Translations under genes and position numbers: made by a program
Part shown: in pieces, positions 41,269-49,602 of the stretch
Position numbering within the stretch: the stretch's first letter is position 1
How the letters are laid out: the number at the start of each line of letters is the position of its first letter
Assembly (NCBI GenBank): GCA_963921335.3
Contig: CAWUFC020000002.1
Location: forward strand, 1,767,817 to 1,831,816
Direction of reading: 5' to 3'
DNA length: 64,000 nucleotides
Origin: CAWUFC02 sp963921335
Lineage (GTDB): Bacteria > Pseudomonadota > Gammaproteobacteria > Pseudomonadales > Halieaceae
Notes under the pieces: generated by a model
What the model saw: the letters and a program-made list of their open reading frames with translations, nothing else
Database searches by the model: none
What the model was told of the DNA's origin: nothing

Positions 41269-41910
41269 ATGAAAATTCTGCGCATCTTGGAAGCAGGTAG
41301 CTGGCTGCTGGGGCTGGGACTGACAGGTTTCTTCCTTAGTCAGTTGGCCCTCGGTGAAGTACAGCGCAGTTCCGATATCGCGTCTTTTAAAGACGCCTAC
41401 ACCTATACAGAGCCCGATCTCGCGCTGTGGTCCAGTGAACGTATCGATGCCTGGAAGCACGCACGGGCCAACGTCTCAGAAGACATCACCGCGCTGTTGA
41501 GCATTCCCGAGCTGGCGCTTGAGGTTCCGATGTATAACGACTCCTCTGATTTGAGCATGGATCTCGGTGCCGGTCTCATTCTAGGTACCGCTGCCCCCGG
41601 CGAAGCCGGCAATATGGGCATTGCAGGACACCGGGACGGCTACTTCAGGGCGCTCAAGGATATTCAGATAGGGCAGGAATTGTCGGTCACCACTCCCGAA
41701 GGTCACCAGCGTTATCGGGTCAGCAATATTCTGATTGTTGACCCTATAGACGTTGAGGTGCTTGACCCAACGCCACACCAGAGCCTGACACTGGTGACCT
41801 GTTATCCCTTTTATTTCGTGGGTGCGGCCCCCCAGCGTTTTATCGTGAAAGCGGACCTGATCCCGCAAACCAGCGTTGCCTCAACAACGGTTAAGGCAAC
41901 TGACACATAA
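41269..41910 (+). CDS. Sortase (Gram-negative, single-substrate type)
   Basis: The 213-residue protein has one N-terminal membrane helix (SWLLGLGLTGFFLSQLAL) and a sortase domain with H121 (GIAGHRDGYFRALKDI), catalytic C178 (LVTCYPF) and R190 (PQRFIVKA). These agree with the transpeptidase triad. The family cleaves an LPxT-like motif and links the target to an amine. The next gene, 14 bp downstream, encodes a protein with a C-terminal LPKTA signal, so it is the likely dedicated substrate. I chose the ATG at 41269 because the upstream part adds no signal-like sequence. In a Gram-negative cell the acceptor is not known. Confidence 0.9.
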   Translation: MKILRILEAGSWLLGLGLTGFFLSQLALGEVQRSSDIASFKDAYTYTEPDLALWSSERIDAWKHARANVSEDITALLSIPELALEVPMYNDSSDLSMDLGAGLILGTAAPGEAGNMGIAGHRDGYFRALKDIQIGQELSVTTPEGHQRYRVSNILIVDPIDVEVLDPTPHQSLTLVTCYPFYFVGAAPQRFIVKADLIPQTSVASTTVKATDT

Positions 41911-41924
41911 GAAAGGAGCACAAC

Positions 41925-42476
41925 ATGAATAGGAAAAGGATGATGGCCGGGATTGGCATGGCTGCTTTGTTAATGAGTGGTACAGCAATGGCGCAAGCCG
42001 ATTTGACCTGCGAAGACATTGAATGGTCAAGCGTTGTCACTGACGAATACCCAAACATCGCTGATGCCTGTAATGCAGTAGTGGTCAAAGAAGACAAAAT
42101 GTACGCACGGGTACAGGTTGAGTTGCAGCGCGTGCGTGGCCGCACCATGACCTTCAAAATTCTTAACACGGACGGCAGCTCAGGCGGCAGCTATACCACT
42201 GAAGTGGATAGCAGCTGGCGTGCCAGCATTGGCGGCCGGAGCTATCGTGCCAGCGAACTTAGCCGTGGCCAGCAATTGAATGTGTACATGCCGCACGATC
42301 GCTGGGCGGTGATCCAGGAAGATGAAGATGGCCCGGATGCTGCCGATGCCACTGAACTGGCAGCAGCACCGATGCTGCCCAAGACGGCTAGCCCGCTGCC
42401 CCTGTTTGCAGCCTTTGGCGCTGGCTTTATTGCACTGGGCGCTGGTCTGGGTGCACTGCGTCGACGCCTGTCCTGA
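41925..42476 (+). CDS. Secreted protein with LPKTA sorting signal (sortase substrate)
   Basis: The 183-residue protein has an N-terminal signal peptide (MNRKRMMAGIGMAALLMSG, cleavage near AMAQA) and a C-terminal sorting signal in the right order: LPKTA at 151-155, a hydrophobic stretch (LFAAFGAGFIALGAGLGAL) and a basic tail RRRLS. Between is a domain of about 100 residues with two Cys (C29, C49) and an acidic linker. A GAAAGGAG site precedes the ATG. Its gene is 14 bp after the sortase gene. The role of the surface or periplasmic protein is unknown. Confidence 0.85.
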   Translation: MNRKRMMAGIGMAALLMSGTAMAQADLTCEDIEWSSVVTDEYPNIADACNAVVVKEDKMYARVQVELQRVRGRTMTFKILNTDGSSGGSYTTEVDSSWRASIGGRSYRASELSRGQQLNVYMPHDRWAVIQEDEDGPDAADATELAAAPMLPKTASPLPLFAAFGAGFIALGAGLGALRRRLS

Positions 42477-42501
42477 TTCCGGGCCATCGCTTCTCAAACC
42501 C

Positions 42502-42528
42502 TATCCCGGCCGCTACTCGGCCGGGATA
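42502..42528 (+). terminator. Hairpin after the sortase/substrate operon
   Basis: TATCCCGGCCG and CGGCCGGGATA are perfect 11-bp arms with a 5-nt loop, 25 bp past the stop of the substrate gene. No T-run follows, so it is either a Rho-dependent stop or an mRNA-end stabiliser. Confidence 0.55.
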
Positions 42529-42710
42529 CTCCCCCTCTATGAAAGTGGATGTCCTGAGCATGGGCGATCGCTTTAGGTAAATAGAACTCGCACCGCGGCG
42601 GACCACTGTCACATTCCGGTCACAGCTTCATCACGAAGCGGAAGTAAATCCTTCATCTTGAGTTGATAGTGTCAACGATCTTCCAAGACCACAAAAAGGA
42701 ACTTCCCATA

Positions 42711-44129
42711 ATGTCTCTGAAGCGCACTCCCTTGTACATGGCGGTTGCGGCCGGACTTGCTCTGAATACCCAACTCGCCAGCGCAATAACACTTGTCACC
42801 AACGGTGACGACAGCGGAGAGGGTTCGCTGAGAGCAGCGCTCGAGCTGGCGTCCAGCAATCCGGCCGCCCTGCCGATTATCGTATCCAGTTCGGTGACGG
42901 ATATTCAGCTTTCAACCACGCTGGACTACACCGGCGAGCGACCCCTGGTTTTGTTTGGATCGGGACAGGCGGTGAACATGCCCTTTAACCAGACCATTCT
43001 GCAGTCATCCACGGGTGCCAGCATGCGTATTTCCGGACTGGATTTCATTGGCCCTGGAGGCTTCGACATCAACAACCGTGGCGACCTCAACGGAGAGGTA
43101 GCCGGCAAGGGCATTTTCATCGATGTAGCGGATGAACAGGTAGCCGCCGTGCAGTTGGTGCTGAATGATGTAACGGTTCAGGGCGTCGCCAATCACGGCA
43201 TTCACGTCTCAGATTGTAACCTCGCCGATGACTGCGGCGGTGGTGGTGGCGGTGCTGGAGAAGGTTCCGCAGCCAGCATAGTGATCGCACTGAGTGGCGT
43301 AACGGTTGCTGACGCCGGCAACGGTCGATTCGACGCCGACGGTCTGCGCGTGGACGAGCGCGGCATCGGCAACGTCACATACCGGATCTTCAACAGCACC
43401 TTTGTCGACGTGGGAGCCGACGGCATTGAACTGGATGAGGGTCAGGATGGCAGCGTGACCGGCGAAGTCGCCGCCACAGCCTTTATCGATAACGGCGCCT
43501 ACTGCGACCCTGCTCTTCTAGAGGCTTATCTGCCTGTACCTGATGAAGCAGAGTTCGAAGAAGGCGAGGCCACTGACGATGACATCCCCGGACCGGTGAC
43601 TGGGTCCCCAGATGATCGCTGCTTTGAAAGAGAGGTGAGCTACTACGATTCAGGTGCAGTAGAGTCGTACGAATTTGGCATTGATGTAGACGATGCTTTT
43701 GACATCGATGAAGCAGGTATGGGCAGCATCAAGTCCGCAGTGGTGGCCGCTGAAATCGTTGGCAACTACGACGAGGGATTGGACTTCGACGAAGAAGACC
43801 AGGGCAACATTATCCTGATTGTCGACAGCATTAGTGGTGAAAACAACACCGACGACGCTGTAAAGCTGTCAGAAAAAGGCATGGGCGGGGTGACTGCCAT
43901 CGTTTCAAGCTCGGATATCTTTGATAACGACGGCAAGGGGCTTGTATTCGAAGAAGCGGACGCTGGCAACCTGGATGGCCTTGTCTTCTTCAGCGAGCTC
44001 ACCGGCAACGATGATGGGGAAACTCAGATCGAAGCAGTGCAGGAAGACGCCGGCACTGGCACTCTGGTTATCGAGCTCACCAACTATGAGGGTGAGATAG
44101 AGACTGATGGCGTGGAATTGATCGAGTAA
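42711..44129 (+). CDS. Secreted acidic parallel beta-helix protein
   Basis: The 472-residue protein has a signal peptide (MSLKRTPLYMAVAAGLALNT, ending near LASA) and then repeated short strands with Asp/Gly/Asn turns typical of right-handed beta-helix proteins (GSLRAALELASSN, MRISGLDFIGPGGFDINNRG, GIHVSDCNL, GLRVDERGIGNVTYRI, GLDFDEEDQGNIILIV). The acidic composition suggests calcium binding. A GGGGGG-like run (about residue 182) sits in the middle. No membrane anchor or sorting motif is seen. I chose the ATG at 42711, with AAGGAA before it. The ligand or role is unknown. Confidence 0.75.
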   Translation: MSLKRTPLYMAVAAGLALNTQLASAITLVTNGDDSGEGSLRAALELASSNPAALPIIVSSSVTDIQLSTTLDYTGERPLVLFGSGQAVNMPFNQTILQSSTGASMRISGLDFIGPGGFDINNRGDLNGEVAGKGIFIDVADEQVAAVQLVLNDVTVQGVANHGIHVSDCNLADDCGGGGGGAGEGSAASIVIALSGVTVADAGNGRFDADGLRVDERGIGNVTYRIFNSTFVDVGADGIELDEGQDGSVTGEVAATAFIDNGAYCDPALLEAYLPVPDEAEFEEGEATDDDIPGPVTGSPDDRCFEREVSYYDSGAVESYEFGIDVDDAFDIDEAGMGSIKSAVVAAEIVGNYDEGLDFDEEDQGNIILIVDSISGENNTDDAVKLSEKGMGGVTAIVSSSDIFDNDGKGLVFEEADAGNLDGLVFFSELTGNDDGETQIEAVQEDAGTGTLVIELTNYEGEIETDGVELIE

Positions 44130-44149
44130 GCCGCACTGCTTGATGCTGA

Positions 44150-44175
44150 GGGCTCACCCTGAGGGGTGGGCCTTT
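44150..44175 (+). terminator. Rho-independent terminator of the beta-helix gene
   Basis: GGCTCACCC and GGGTGGGCC form a GC-rich stem with a TGAG loop, followed by seven T residues. It begins 21 bp past the stop at 44129 and ends next to the stop of the convergent gene. Confidence 0.75.
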
Positions 44176-44177
44176 TT

Positions 44178-44519
44178 TTACGGCAACTCGTAGGCCTCGC
44201 GGGACGGATTCAGGCTGAAGTATCGCTCGGCTTCAATTGACGTCTGGCAAATGGGCAAATGCCAGTACAAACCCTGAATATCTCTACCCGGGGAACGGTC
44301 TCCATAGCTGGCCATATGGCGCTCGCAGCCAGCCCTGTCAAAGCGGCGCTGCCCAACACACTTTTCTATCTGCTCTGCACGCAGCGGCGCAATATGCACC
44401 TCCCGCTGCTGTGCGCACATCGCTTGCAGCTCGGGCAGATCGTCACGATATATGACATCTGCCACGGATGATGCGTGCATCAAGAGCAGCGTCAGGCAAA
44501 AGTATGGGTTTGGCGACAT
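44178..44519 (-). CDS. Small cysteine-rich secreted hypothetical protein
   Basis: I do not recognise the 113-residue protein. The N-terminus looks like a signal peptide (MSPNPYFCLTLLLMHASSVAD). The mature part holds four cysteines (AMCAQQ, IEKCVGQ, AGCERH, PICQTS) and reads VGQRRFDRAGCERHMASYGD, which suggests a disulfide-rich periplasmic protein. It is convergent with the beta-helix gene. A palindromic element lies about 63 bp upstream of its start (44582-44605). Confidence 0.55.
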   Translation of the reverse strand: MSPNPYFCLTLLLMHASSVADVIYRDDLPELQAMCAQQREVHIAPLRAEQIEKCVGQRRFDRAGCERHMASYGDRSPGRDIQGLYWHLPICQTSIEAERYFSLNPSREAYELP

Positions 44520-44581
44520 ATCAGCTTGCTCGCTCCTGGTCCATGCTCAGTATAGAACTGCACAGCCAAGCCCGCCGATAA

Positions 44582-44605
44582 TGACATATAAGCATATATT
44601 GTCAC
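44582..44605. promoter_or_regulatory. AT-rich palindromic element upstream of the TetR operon
   Basis: TGACATATA and TATATTGTCA form nearly symmetrical arms around AGCA (one extra base on the right). It resembles the operators at 2193 and 2704 in the centre (TATA-xCA-ATATAT type) but has TGACA ends instead of AATGA. It lies 63 bp from the start of the minus-strand gene (44519) and about 205 bp upstream of TetR. It may be the operator of the TetR-family protein. Confidence 0.4.
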
Positions 44606-44761
44606 TGTTTTTGCTATTCTTGGTGTGAAAACCCCTATCTATTTTACAGTAACGCTATCTAGTGTCATTTATTAGTAATGCCTTTTGTGACGCATCGCAT
44701 CGTGAAAGTACTGCTGATGGGGCATCCACCGATACTGAATAACAATAACGGAGAAACAAGA

Positions 44762-44806
44762 GTGGCTCAGGTTTCGGCGACAGCGATGGCAAATAGCCAT
44801 CCCTGA
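44762..44806 (+). CDS. Possible 14-codon leader ORF before tetR
   Basis: A GTG with a well-placed GGAGAAAC ribosome site opens a frame MAQVSATAMANSHP that ends with TGA 4 bp before the ATG of the TetR gene. The TetR ATG has no good ribosome site of its own, so the small frame may serve to re-initiate translation. Alternatively it is the N-terminus of TetR put out of frame. No homology can be judged at this length. Confidence 0.3.
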   Translation: MAQVSATAMANSHP

Positions 44807-44810
44807 CTTG

Positions 44811-45443
44811 ATGACGCTAGCAGAACAAGCGGTTCCCTCAGGTCGACGCGAGCAGAATCGACTGTTAAAGACAACAGCGATTCTTGACGCCGCGGAGACA
44901 CTGTTTGGCCAACAGGGTGTCGATAAAACCACGCTTGGTGAGGTCGCGGCTGCAGCCAGTATTTCCAGGCCGCTGATCTACCGCTATTACCAGAACAAAG
45001 ATGTATTGCTCGAGGCAGTGGTGGAGCGGGTCATTGACGCATGGCGCAGCGCGCTCGCAGATGAAGCCTCGCGCAATACGCCCAGCACCGCACACACGCT
45101 GCGTCTGGTACTCCTGCGTTCGCTGGAATTCGCACGCGAGCGAGACTTGTTGAGTGAGCTGCTTTCGAGAGACACGCGTCTCAGGCTGTCGAGTTTTAGC
45201 AACGTCATTGAATCGGGAAATGACATGCTGCGAAGCCTGCTGGCTGACATTTTGCGGCAGGGTGTCAGCCGCGGAGAAATTCGAGACGATCTGCAGGTGG
45301 ATGATCTGGCCCACGTGGTGAGCGAAGTGTTCCTGGCTTACGCTGACCACCTCGTGGTCGGGGAAGATGTTGGCCTGGGCGACCGCCGCATTGAGGCCAT
45401 CCTGGAAACCATTCTTCACGGTATCGTTACCTCATCCCAATAA
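44811..45443 (+). CDS. TetR-family transcriptional regulator
   Basis: The 210-residue protein has an N-terminal TetR DNA-binding domain (residues about 18-66: KTTAILDAAETLFGQQGVDK, TLGEVAAAASISRPLIYRYYQNKD) and a helical ligand domain. I chose the ATG at 44811; a TTG lies one codon before it. It is the first gene of a run with a sulfotransferase, a DUF1214 protein and an SDR, separated by 44, 13 and -1 bp, so it very likely controls them. The ligand may be a steroid, fatty acid or xenobiotic, not evident from sequence. Confidence 0.9.
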   Translation: MTLAEQAVPSGRREQNRLLKTTAILDAAETLFGQQGVDKTTLGEVAAAASISRPLIYRYYQNKDVLLEAVVERVIDAWRSALADEASRNTPSTAHTLRLVLLRSLEFARERDLLSELLSRDTRLRLSSFSNVIESGNDMLRSLLADILRQGVSRGEIRDDLQVDDLAHVVSEVFLAYADHLVVGEDVGLGDRRIEAILETILHGIVTSSQ

Positions 45444-45487
45444 AAGGCACGAAAACACCATGATCAAAAGCACAGGTAACAAAAACC

Positions 45488-46636
45488 ATGTTTAACAAAG
45501 ACGAGCTGTTTACGCTGGCGAGCAATGCCACCGGACTGACCGATTTTGGCGACGGCGTTTACGAAGAAGGCCTCGATGTCCTGCTGAATGCCTACAACAC
45601 AGAGGCGGACCTGACACCACTGGGCGAGCAAGTGGTTCAGGGAGAACTAGTGGGGGACCTCACTGGTCGCCTGAAGGTTGTCAATCAGCTCAAGCAGCAG
45701 CCGACCATACTGGATACCAGTCTGCAGAGACCCGTGTTTATCCTCGGACTGCCCAGAACGGGAACCACCACCATACACAATATGCTTCAGCAAAGTCCTG
45801 ACTGCCAGGTACTGGAGTACTGGCTGGGCGTTGTGCCGCAGTCCAGACCGCCGCGGGACCAATGGGAAGACAACGCCGATTTTCAGAGCATCAAGGAAGT
45901 GCTGCGCCTGACCTACGAGGCCGACCCGGGCTTGCGTGCACTGCATGACGTTTCAGCCGACAGTGCGGGGGAATGCCGGTTTGTATTTCGTCACCTGTTT
46001 ATGGACGACTCCTATGATCACAACGCCTACTTGCCCAGCTACCGCGAATGGTTTGACCAGCAGTCGATGGCGCCGGTGTACCAATGGTACCGGGATGTGT
46101 TGAAGCTGATTCAGTATCCCGAGGACACACAGCGTCGCTGGATACTGAAGTACCCGCCGCATATCCGCTGCCTGAAGGAAATATTCGACGTTTTCCCAGA
46201 CGCCTGCATCATTCAAACCCATCGCGATCCCGCGGCAGTTCTGCCTTCCTTCGCCAGCCTGTTGCTGCACTTTTCCTATGAGAAGAATGCGGATGCCAAG
46301 CAGATCGGCGCGTTCGTAGAAAACCACTGGAAAAGACGCATGGATAAAGGCATGCGGGATCGACAGGCACTGAATCGCGAAGGGCAGTTTTTTGACGTGC
46401 AGTTTGATCAGGTGCTGAGTGACCCCGTGGGCACTGTTACCGAGGCACTCGCCCACTTTGATATCGAGAGTAGTGCAGAGGGAATCGCTGCCATGACCGA
46501 CTGGCACAACAACCACCCGCCAGAGCGCCACGGCAAGCATGACTACAGCCCTGAGGATTTCGGCCTGAGCAAACAGTCCCTGGCTGATGCTTTCGTCGAC
46601 TACAGGGAACGTTATTCAATCCCGTCTGCTTCGTGA
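45488..46636 (+). CDS. Sulfotransferase-family protein (PF13469 type)
   Basis: The 382-residue protein has the PAPS-binding P-loop LGLPRTGTTTIHNML (near 83-97) and the second motif IIQTHRDPAAVLPSFASLL. Other features are WILKYPPHIRCLKEIF and the C-terminal HGKHDYSPEDFGLS. This branch of predicted sulfotransferases is found in Halieaceae and actinobacteria near SDR and DUF1214 genes; acceptors are not known. It lies between the TetR gene (44 bp) and the DUF1214 gene (13 bp) in an operon. Confidence 0.85.
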   Translation: MFNKDELFTLASNATGLTDFGDGVYEEGLDVLLNAYNTEADLTPLGEQVVQGELVGDLTGRLKVVNQLKQQPTILDTSLQRPVFILGLPRTGTTTIHNMLQQSPDCQVLEYWLGVVPQSRPPRDQWEDNADFQSIKEVLRLTYEADPGLRALHDVSADSAGECRFVFRHLFMDDSYDHNAYLPSYREWFDQQSMAPVYQWYRDVLKLIQYPEDTQRRWILKYPPHIRCLKEIFDVFPDACIIQTHRDPAAVLPSFASLLLHFSYEKNADAKQIGAFVENHWKRRMDKGMRDRQALNREGQFFDVQFDQVLSDPVGTVTEALAHFDIESSAEGIAAMTDWHNNHPPERHGKHDYSPEDFGLSKQSLADAFVDYRERYSIPSAS

Positions 46637-46649
46637 GCAGGAGAACGGA

Positions 46650-47744
46650 ATGAGTGATCAGCATGGCATTCTGAACGGTAAGCTCTGGGGTGATTTCTGC
46701 GACGAACTGAAGACTCTGGGTCCCCTGCTCTCGCAACCGGGCACACCTGATGATCTTCAGAACCGCGCACTGGGTTATCGCTACCTCACCGGGCTGCTGC
46801 GTGCCGGCCTGGAAATGACGGTGGACTACGCCAACCCACAGTTTCCCTGCTTCTTCAGTCTGGCGGACGACAGCAAAAAAATGCTGAACGACAACCCGGA
46901 TTCCTTTTATCAAAACTGCGTGGTGGACGGGCGTTTTAACTACCGCATCAGCGGCACCATGGGAGACACTCGCTTCAATATCGGCACCAAGGGCAGTGCC
47001 ACCGACACCTCGAAGATGGTCTCCACTGGCCAGATCAATATGGAAGACATCGACTGCAAGTCAGACGGCAGCTTTGAAATCATTGCCAGCATAGAGGAGC
47101 AACCCGGCAACTGGCTACCGATGCAGCCCGGCACTCGCTCACTGATCGTCAGGCAGACGTTTGCTGATCGCAAGAACGAAAAACCCGCTGACATGCGCAT
47201 TGAGTGTTTAAACCCCGAGGCCATCAATAACACCCTCAATCCCCAGACTCTGGCTCCGGCCCTCGAAGCTGCCCTGGGTTTTATCAGGTCGACGGTTGAC
47301 CTCAACGTCAACTGGATGGGGCGTTACAGCGCGCACATCAACGAACTCCCTGAGGACGACCAGGCCCTGTGCCAGGCTGCCGGGGGCGATCCGAATATCC
47401 ACTACTACCAGAGCTACTGGTCACTGGCACCCGATGAAGCGCTGGTGGTATTGCTGGAGGATATTCCACCCTGTGATACCTGGAATATGCAGCTGTCTAA
47501 TTTCTGGATGCAGTCACTCGACTACCGGTTTTTTGATGTGTGCGTGAACAAACACGGCGCCCATTACCGTAAGGACGGCTCAGTAGAAATAGTGGTCGCC
47601 CACCATAACCCAGGACCCAAATATCCCAACTGGCTGAACACCTGCGGTCACGACCAGGGGGGCATGCTGGCCCGTTATATCGGGTCAATCAATCCACCAA
47701 ACCGACTACCAACCAAAGTCATTAAATTTTCGGAGTTAAACTAA
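46650..47744 (+). CDS. DUF1214-domain protein
   Basis: The 364-residue protein has DUF1214 features in the C-terminal half: QSYWSLAPDEALVVLLEDIP, CDTWNMQLSNFWMQSLDYRF and EIVVAHHNPGPKYPNWLNT. DUF1214/1254 proteins are mostly found near lipid, steroid or aromatic catabolism genes and have no known activity. No signal peptide is seen. I chose the ATG at 46650, which has GGAGAAC before it and lies 13 bp after the sulfotransferase stop. The stop overlaps the start of the SDR gene (TAATG), so they are coupled. Confidence 0.85.
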   Translation: MSDQHGILNGKLWGDFCDELKTLGPLLSQPGTPDDLQNRALGYRYLTGLLRAGLEMTVDYANPQFPCFFSLADDSKKMLNDNPDSFYQNCVVDGRFNYRISGTMGDTRFNIGTKGSATDTSKMVSTGQINMEDIDCKSDGSFEIIASIEEQPGNWLPMQPGTRSLIVRQTFADRKNEKPADMRIECLNPEAINNTLNPQTLAPALEAALGFIRSTVDLNVNWMGRYSAHINELPEDDQALCQAAGGDPNIHYYQSYWSLAPDEALVVLLEDIPPCDTWNMQLSNFWMQSLDYRFFDVCVNKHGAHYRKDGSVEIVVAHHNPGPKYPNWLNTCGHDQGGMLARYIGSINPPNRLPTKVIKFSELN

Positions 47745-48523
47745 TGCTGCTACAAGACAAAGTCATTCTCGTTTCCGGCGTTGGCCCTGGACTGGGCGGC
47801 GAAATCATCAAGCGTGCCTTTCGAGACGGCGCCAGCGTGGTAATGGCCGCACGCAAAACCGATTACATCGAAGCACTGGCCGAGGAGCTCTCTCCAGATG
47901 GCAGCCGTGCTTTGGCAGTCTCCACCGATATTACAGATCCTGGGCAGTGCCAGAACCTGGTGGACAAAGCGATAGAGAAATTTGGCCGCATCGATGCCTT
48001 CAGCCAGGTCGCCGCGATGGATACCGTGTTTACCGGCATCGCCGATGTCAGCGACGAGGAGTGGCGCGAAACTCACGAGATCAACGTGATGGGTACCAGC
48101 CGGCTGGTACAAATGATCGCACCTCACATGAAAGCAGCCGGCGGCGGTTCCATCATTCTGATTGGCTCGCAGTCCAGCTTTTTGCCATTGATCCCGCAAA
48201 TTGCCTACGCAGCATCCAAAGGTGCGCTGATGTCCGCCATGTACCAGATGGCCTGGGAACTGGGTAAAGACAATATCAGGGTCAATACCGTGGTACCCAC
48301 CTATATGATGGGCCCGCCGCTGCGGGGTTACGCTGAACACCAGGCCCAGGAGCGCGGCATCACCGCCGAGGAAGTCCTGGCGGAGCTGGCCAGCAGTATG
48401 CCGCTAGGCAAGATACCCACCGACGGTGAAGTGGCCGAGTCAGTGATCTTCTTTGCCTCTGATCGCGCATCCACCATTAGTGGGCAGCATTTGCTGGTGA
48501 ATTCAGCCATGTTTATGCCGTAG
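47744..48523 (+). CDS. Short-chain dehydrogenase/reductase
   Basis: The 259-residue protein has a variant nucleotide motif VSGVGPGLGGE (residues 11-21; usual TGxxxGxG), and catalytic residues in SSFLPLIPQIAYAASKGALM (YxxxK). It ends with FFASDRASTISGQHLLVNSA, typical of classical SDRs. It is coupled with the DUF1214 gene by a 1-bp overlap. The substrate may be an alcohol or ketone group on the molecule handled by this operon. Function is inferred from the family. Confidence 0.9.
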   Translation: MLLQDKVILVSGVGPGLGGEIIKRAFRDGASVVMAARKTDYIEALAEELSPDGSRALAVSTDITDPGQCQNLVDKAIEKFGRIDAFSQVAAMDTVFTGIADVSDEEWRETHEINVMGTSRLVQMIAPHMKAAGGGSIILIGSQSSFLPLIPQIAYAASKGALMSAMYQMAWELGKDNIRVNTVVPTYMMGPPLRGYAEHQAQERGITAEEVLAELASSMPLGKIPTDGEVAESVIFFASDRASTISGQHLLVNSAMFMP

Positions 48524-48621
48524 CCCTCTCCCGCTAAGGCCAGGTCAGTAATAACCCAAGCCTGATGCACCGCGAGCCCGACTATCGCGGTAGACTTTTT
48601 TGTCTGTTTAATGCATTATGG

Positions 48622-48635
48622 TTATATGCATATAA
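48622..48635. repeat. Perfect 14-bp palindrome upstream of truncated yeiH
   Basis: TTATATGCATATAA is its own reverse complement. It lies 55 bp upstream of the first ATG of the truncated YeiH-like gene, where that gene's upstream coding part should be. It may be an operator moved or exposed by the deletion. Confidence 0.4.
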
Positions 48636-48689
48636 TTCTGGATTATATACAGGTGTTGCTGCCTGGCGGCCAACGCCGATTACACGCAA

Positions 48690-49382
48690 ATGGTGGCTGG
48701 CTATGTGCTGGGCACGGTTGCACTGGGGCTGCTGATCGGCCGTTTTCTAGGTGTGGAGCGCGTCTACAGCCACCTGATCTCTGGCGGTACGGGTATTTGC
48801 GGCGGCACCACCATCGCCACGCTGGCACCCATTTATCGCGCCCGCGCCGAGGTCGTAGGGGCGGCGTTGGCCATTGTCTTTCTGTTGAACGCCATCGCCC
48901 TGTTTACCTTTCCAGCCGTGGGGGAGTGGCTTGAACTCAGCCAGCAGCAGTTTGGCGTCTGGGCAGCACTGGCCATTCACGACACCAGTTCGGTGATCGC
49001 CACTGCAGCCATTTACGGAGAAGAAGCCGCAGAGGTCGCTACTACCGTTAAACTGGGGCGCACCCTCTGGCTGATACCTGCGGTGGTTGCTGTAAGCCTG
49101 CTGGAAAAACGGGACCAGGTAAAAATCAAAGTACCCGGCTTTATCTTCCTGTCCATCGCTGCGTCGGTACTGGGCTCAGTGCTACCCATGCCGCCCGTGG
49201 TGCCTGAACTGGCCTCAACCCTGTGCCAGGCGCTGCTCGTCATTGCCCTGTTTCTCGTTGGCGCCGAAATTAAGCGATCCACTCTAAAAAAGCTGAGAGG
49301 CAAAATGTTGTGGCAGGCGTTGGCGTTATGGGCCATGGTTGCCCCGGTAACGCTGCTGGCTGTGATGCACCTCGTCGCCTGA
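48690..49382 (+). pseudogene. YeiH/UPF0324-family membrane protein, N-terminal half missing
   Basis: The 230 residues match the C-terminal two thirds of YeiH-family proteins (about 330-350 residues): GGTGICGGTTIATLAPIYRA, FGVWAALAIHDTSSVIATAA, TTVKLGRTLWLIP and a C-terminal LFLVGAEIKRSTLKKLRG. The frame stays open back to a stop at 48633-48635 but gives only 26 further residues (ending ANADYTQ), without the expected first helices. No ribosome site is clear. I regard it as a 5'-truncated remnant. Confidence 0.7.
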
Positions 49383-49602
49383 TATTCCAAAACGATCTAG
49401 GGCTATAAGATTTAGATATTTTACGGTTATTAGGGTGTTCTCTATCCTTATCGCCGTGAAATTAGGAAGCTTACAATTCGACGTGGCCAGCCTGGCCGCC
49501 CTCGCTCTTTTCGGCGTTTATCTCTCAGCCAGCCTGCTGGGCTAGTTTGTATCGCCTGCTCAACCCTCGAGCCAGGCACTACCTTCGATTCAATAAACCG
49601 GT

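Noticed and set aside
2193..48635. Counting the palindrome at 48622-48635 as a fifth copy of the RCCR/Rieske operator
   Set aside because: It shares only AT-rich ATAT-like content with the 2704 site; the centre (ATGCAT) and flanks differ.
49456..49545. 29-residue hydrophobic frame from a GTG
   Set aside because: No ribosome site and no conservation evidence; the surrounding gap between truncated YeiH and the glycine-zipper gene otherwise shows nothing.
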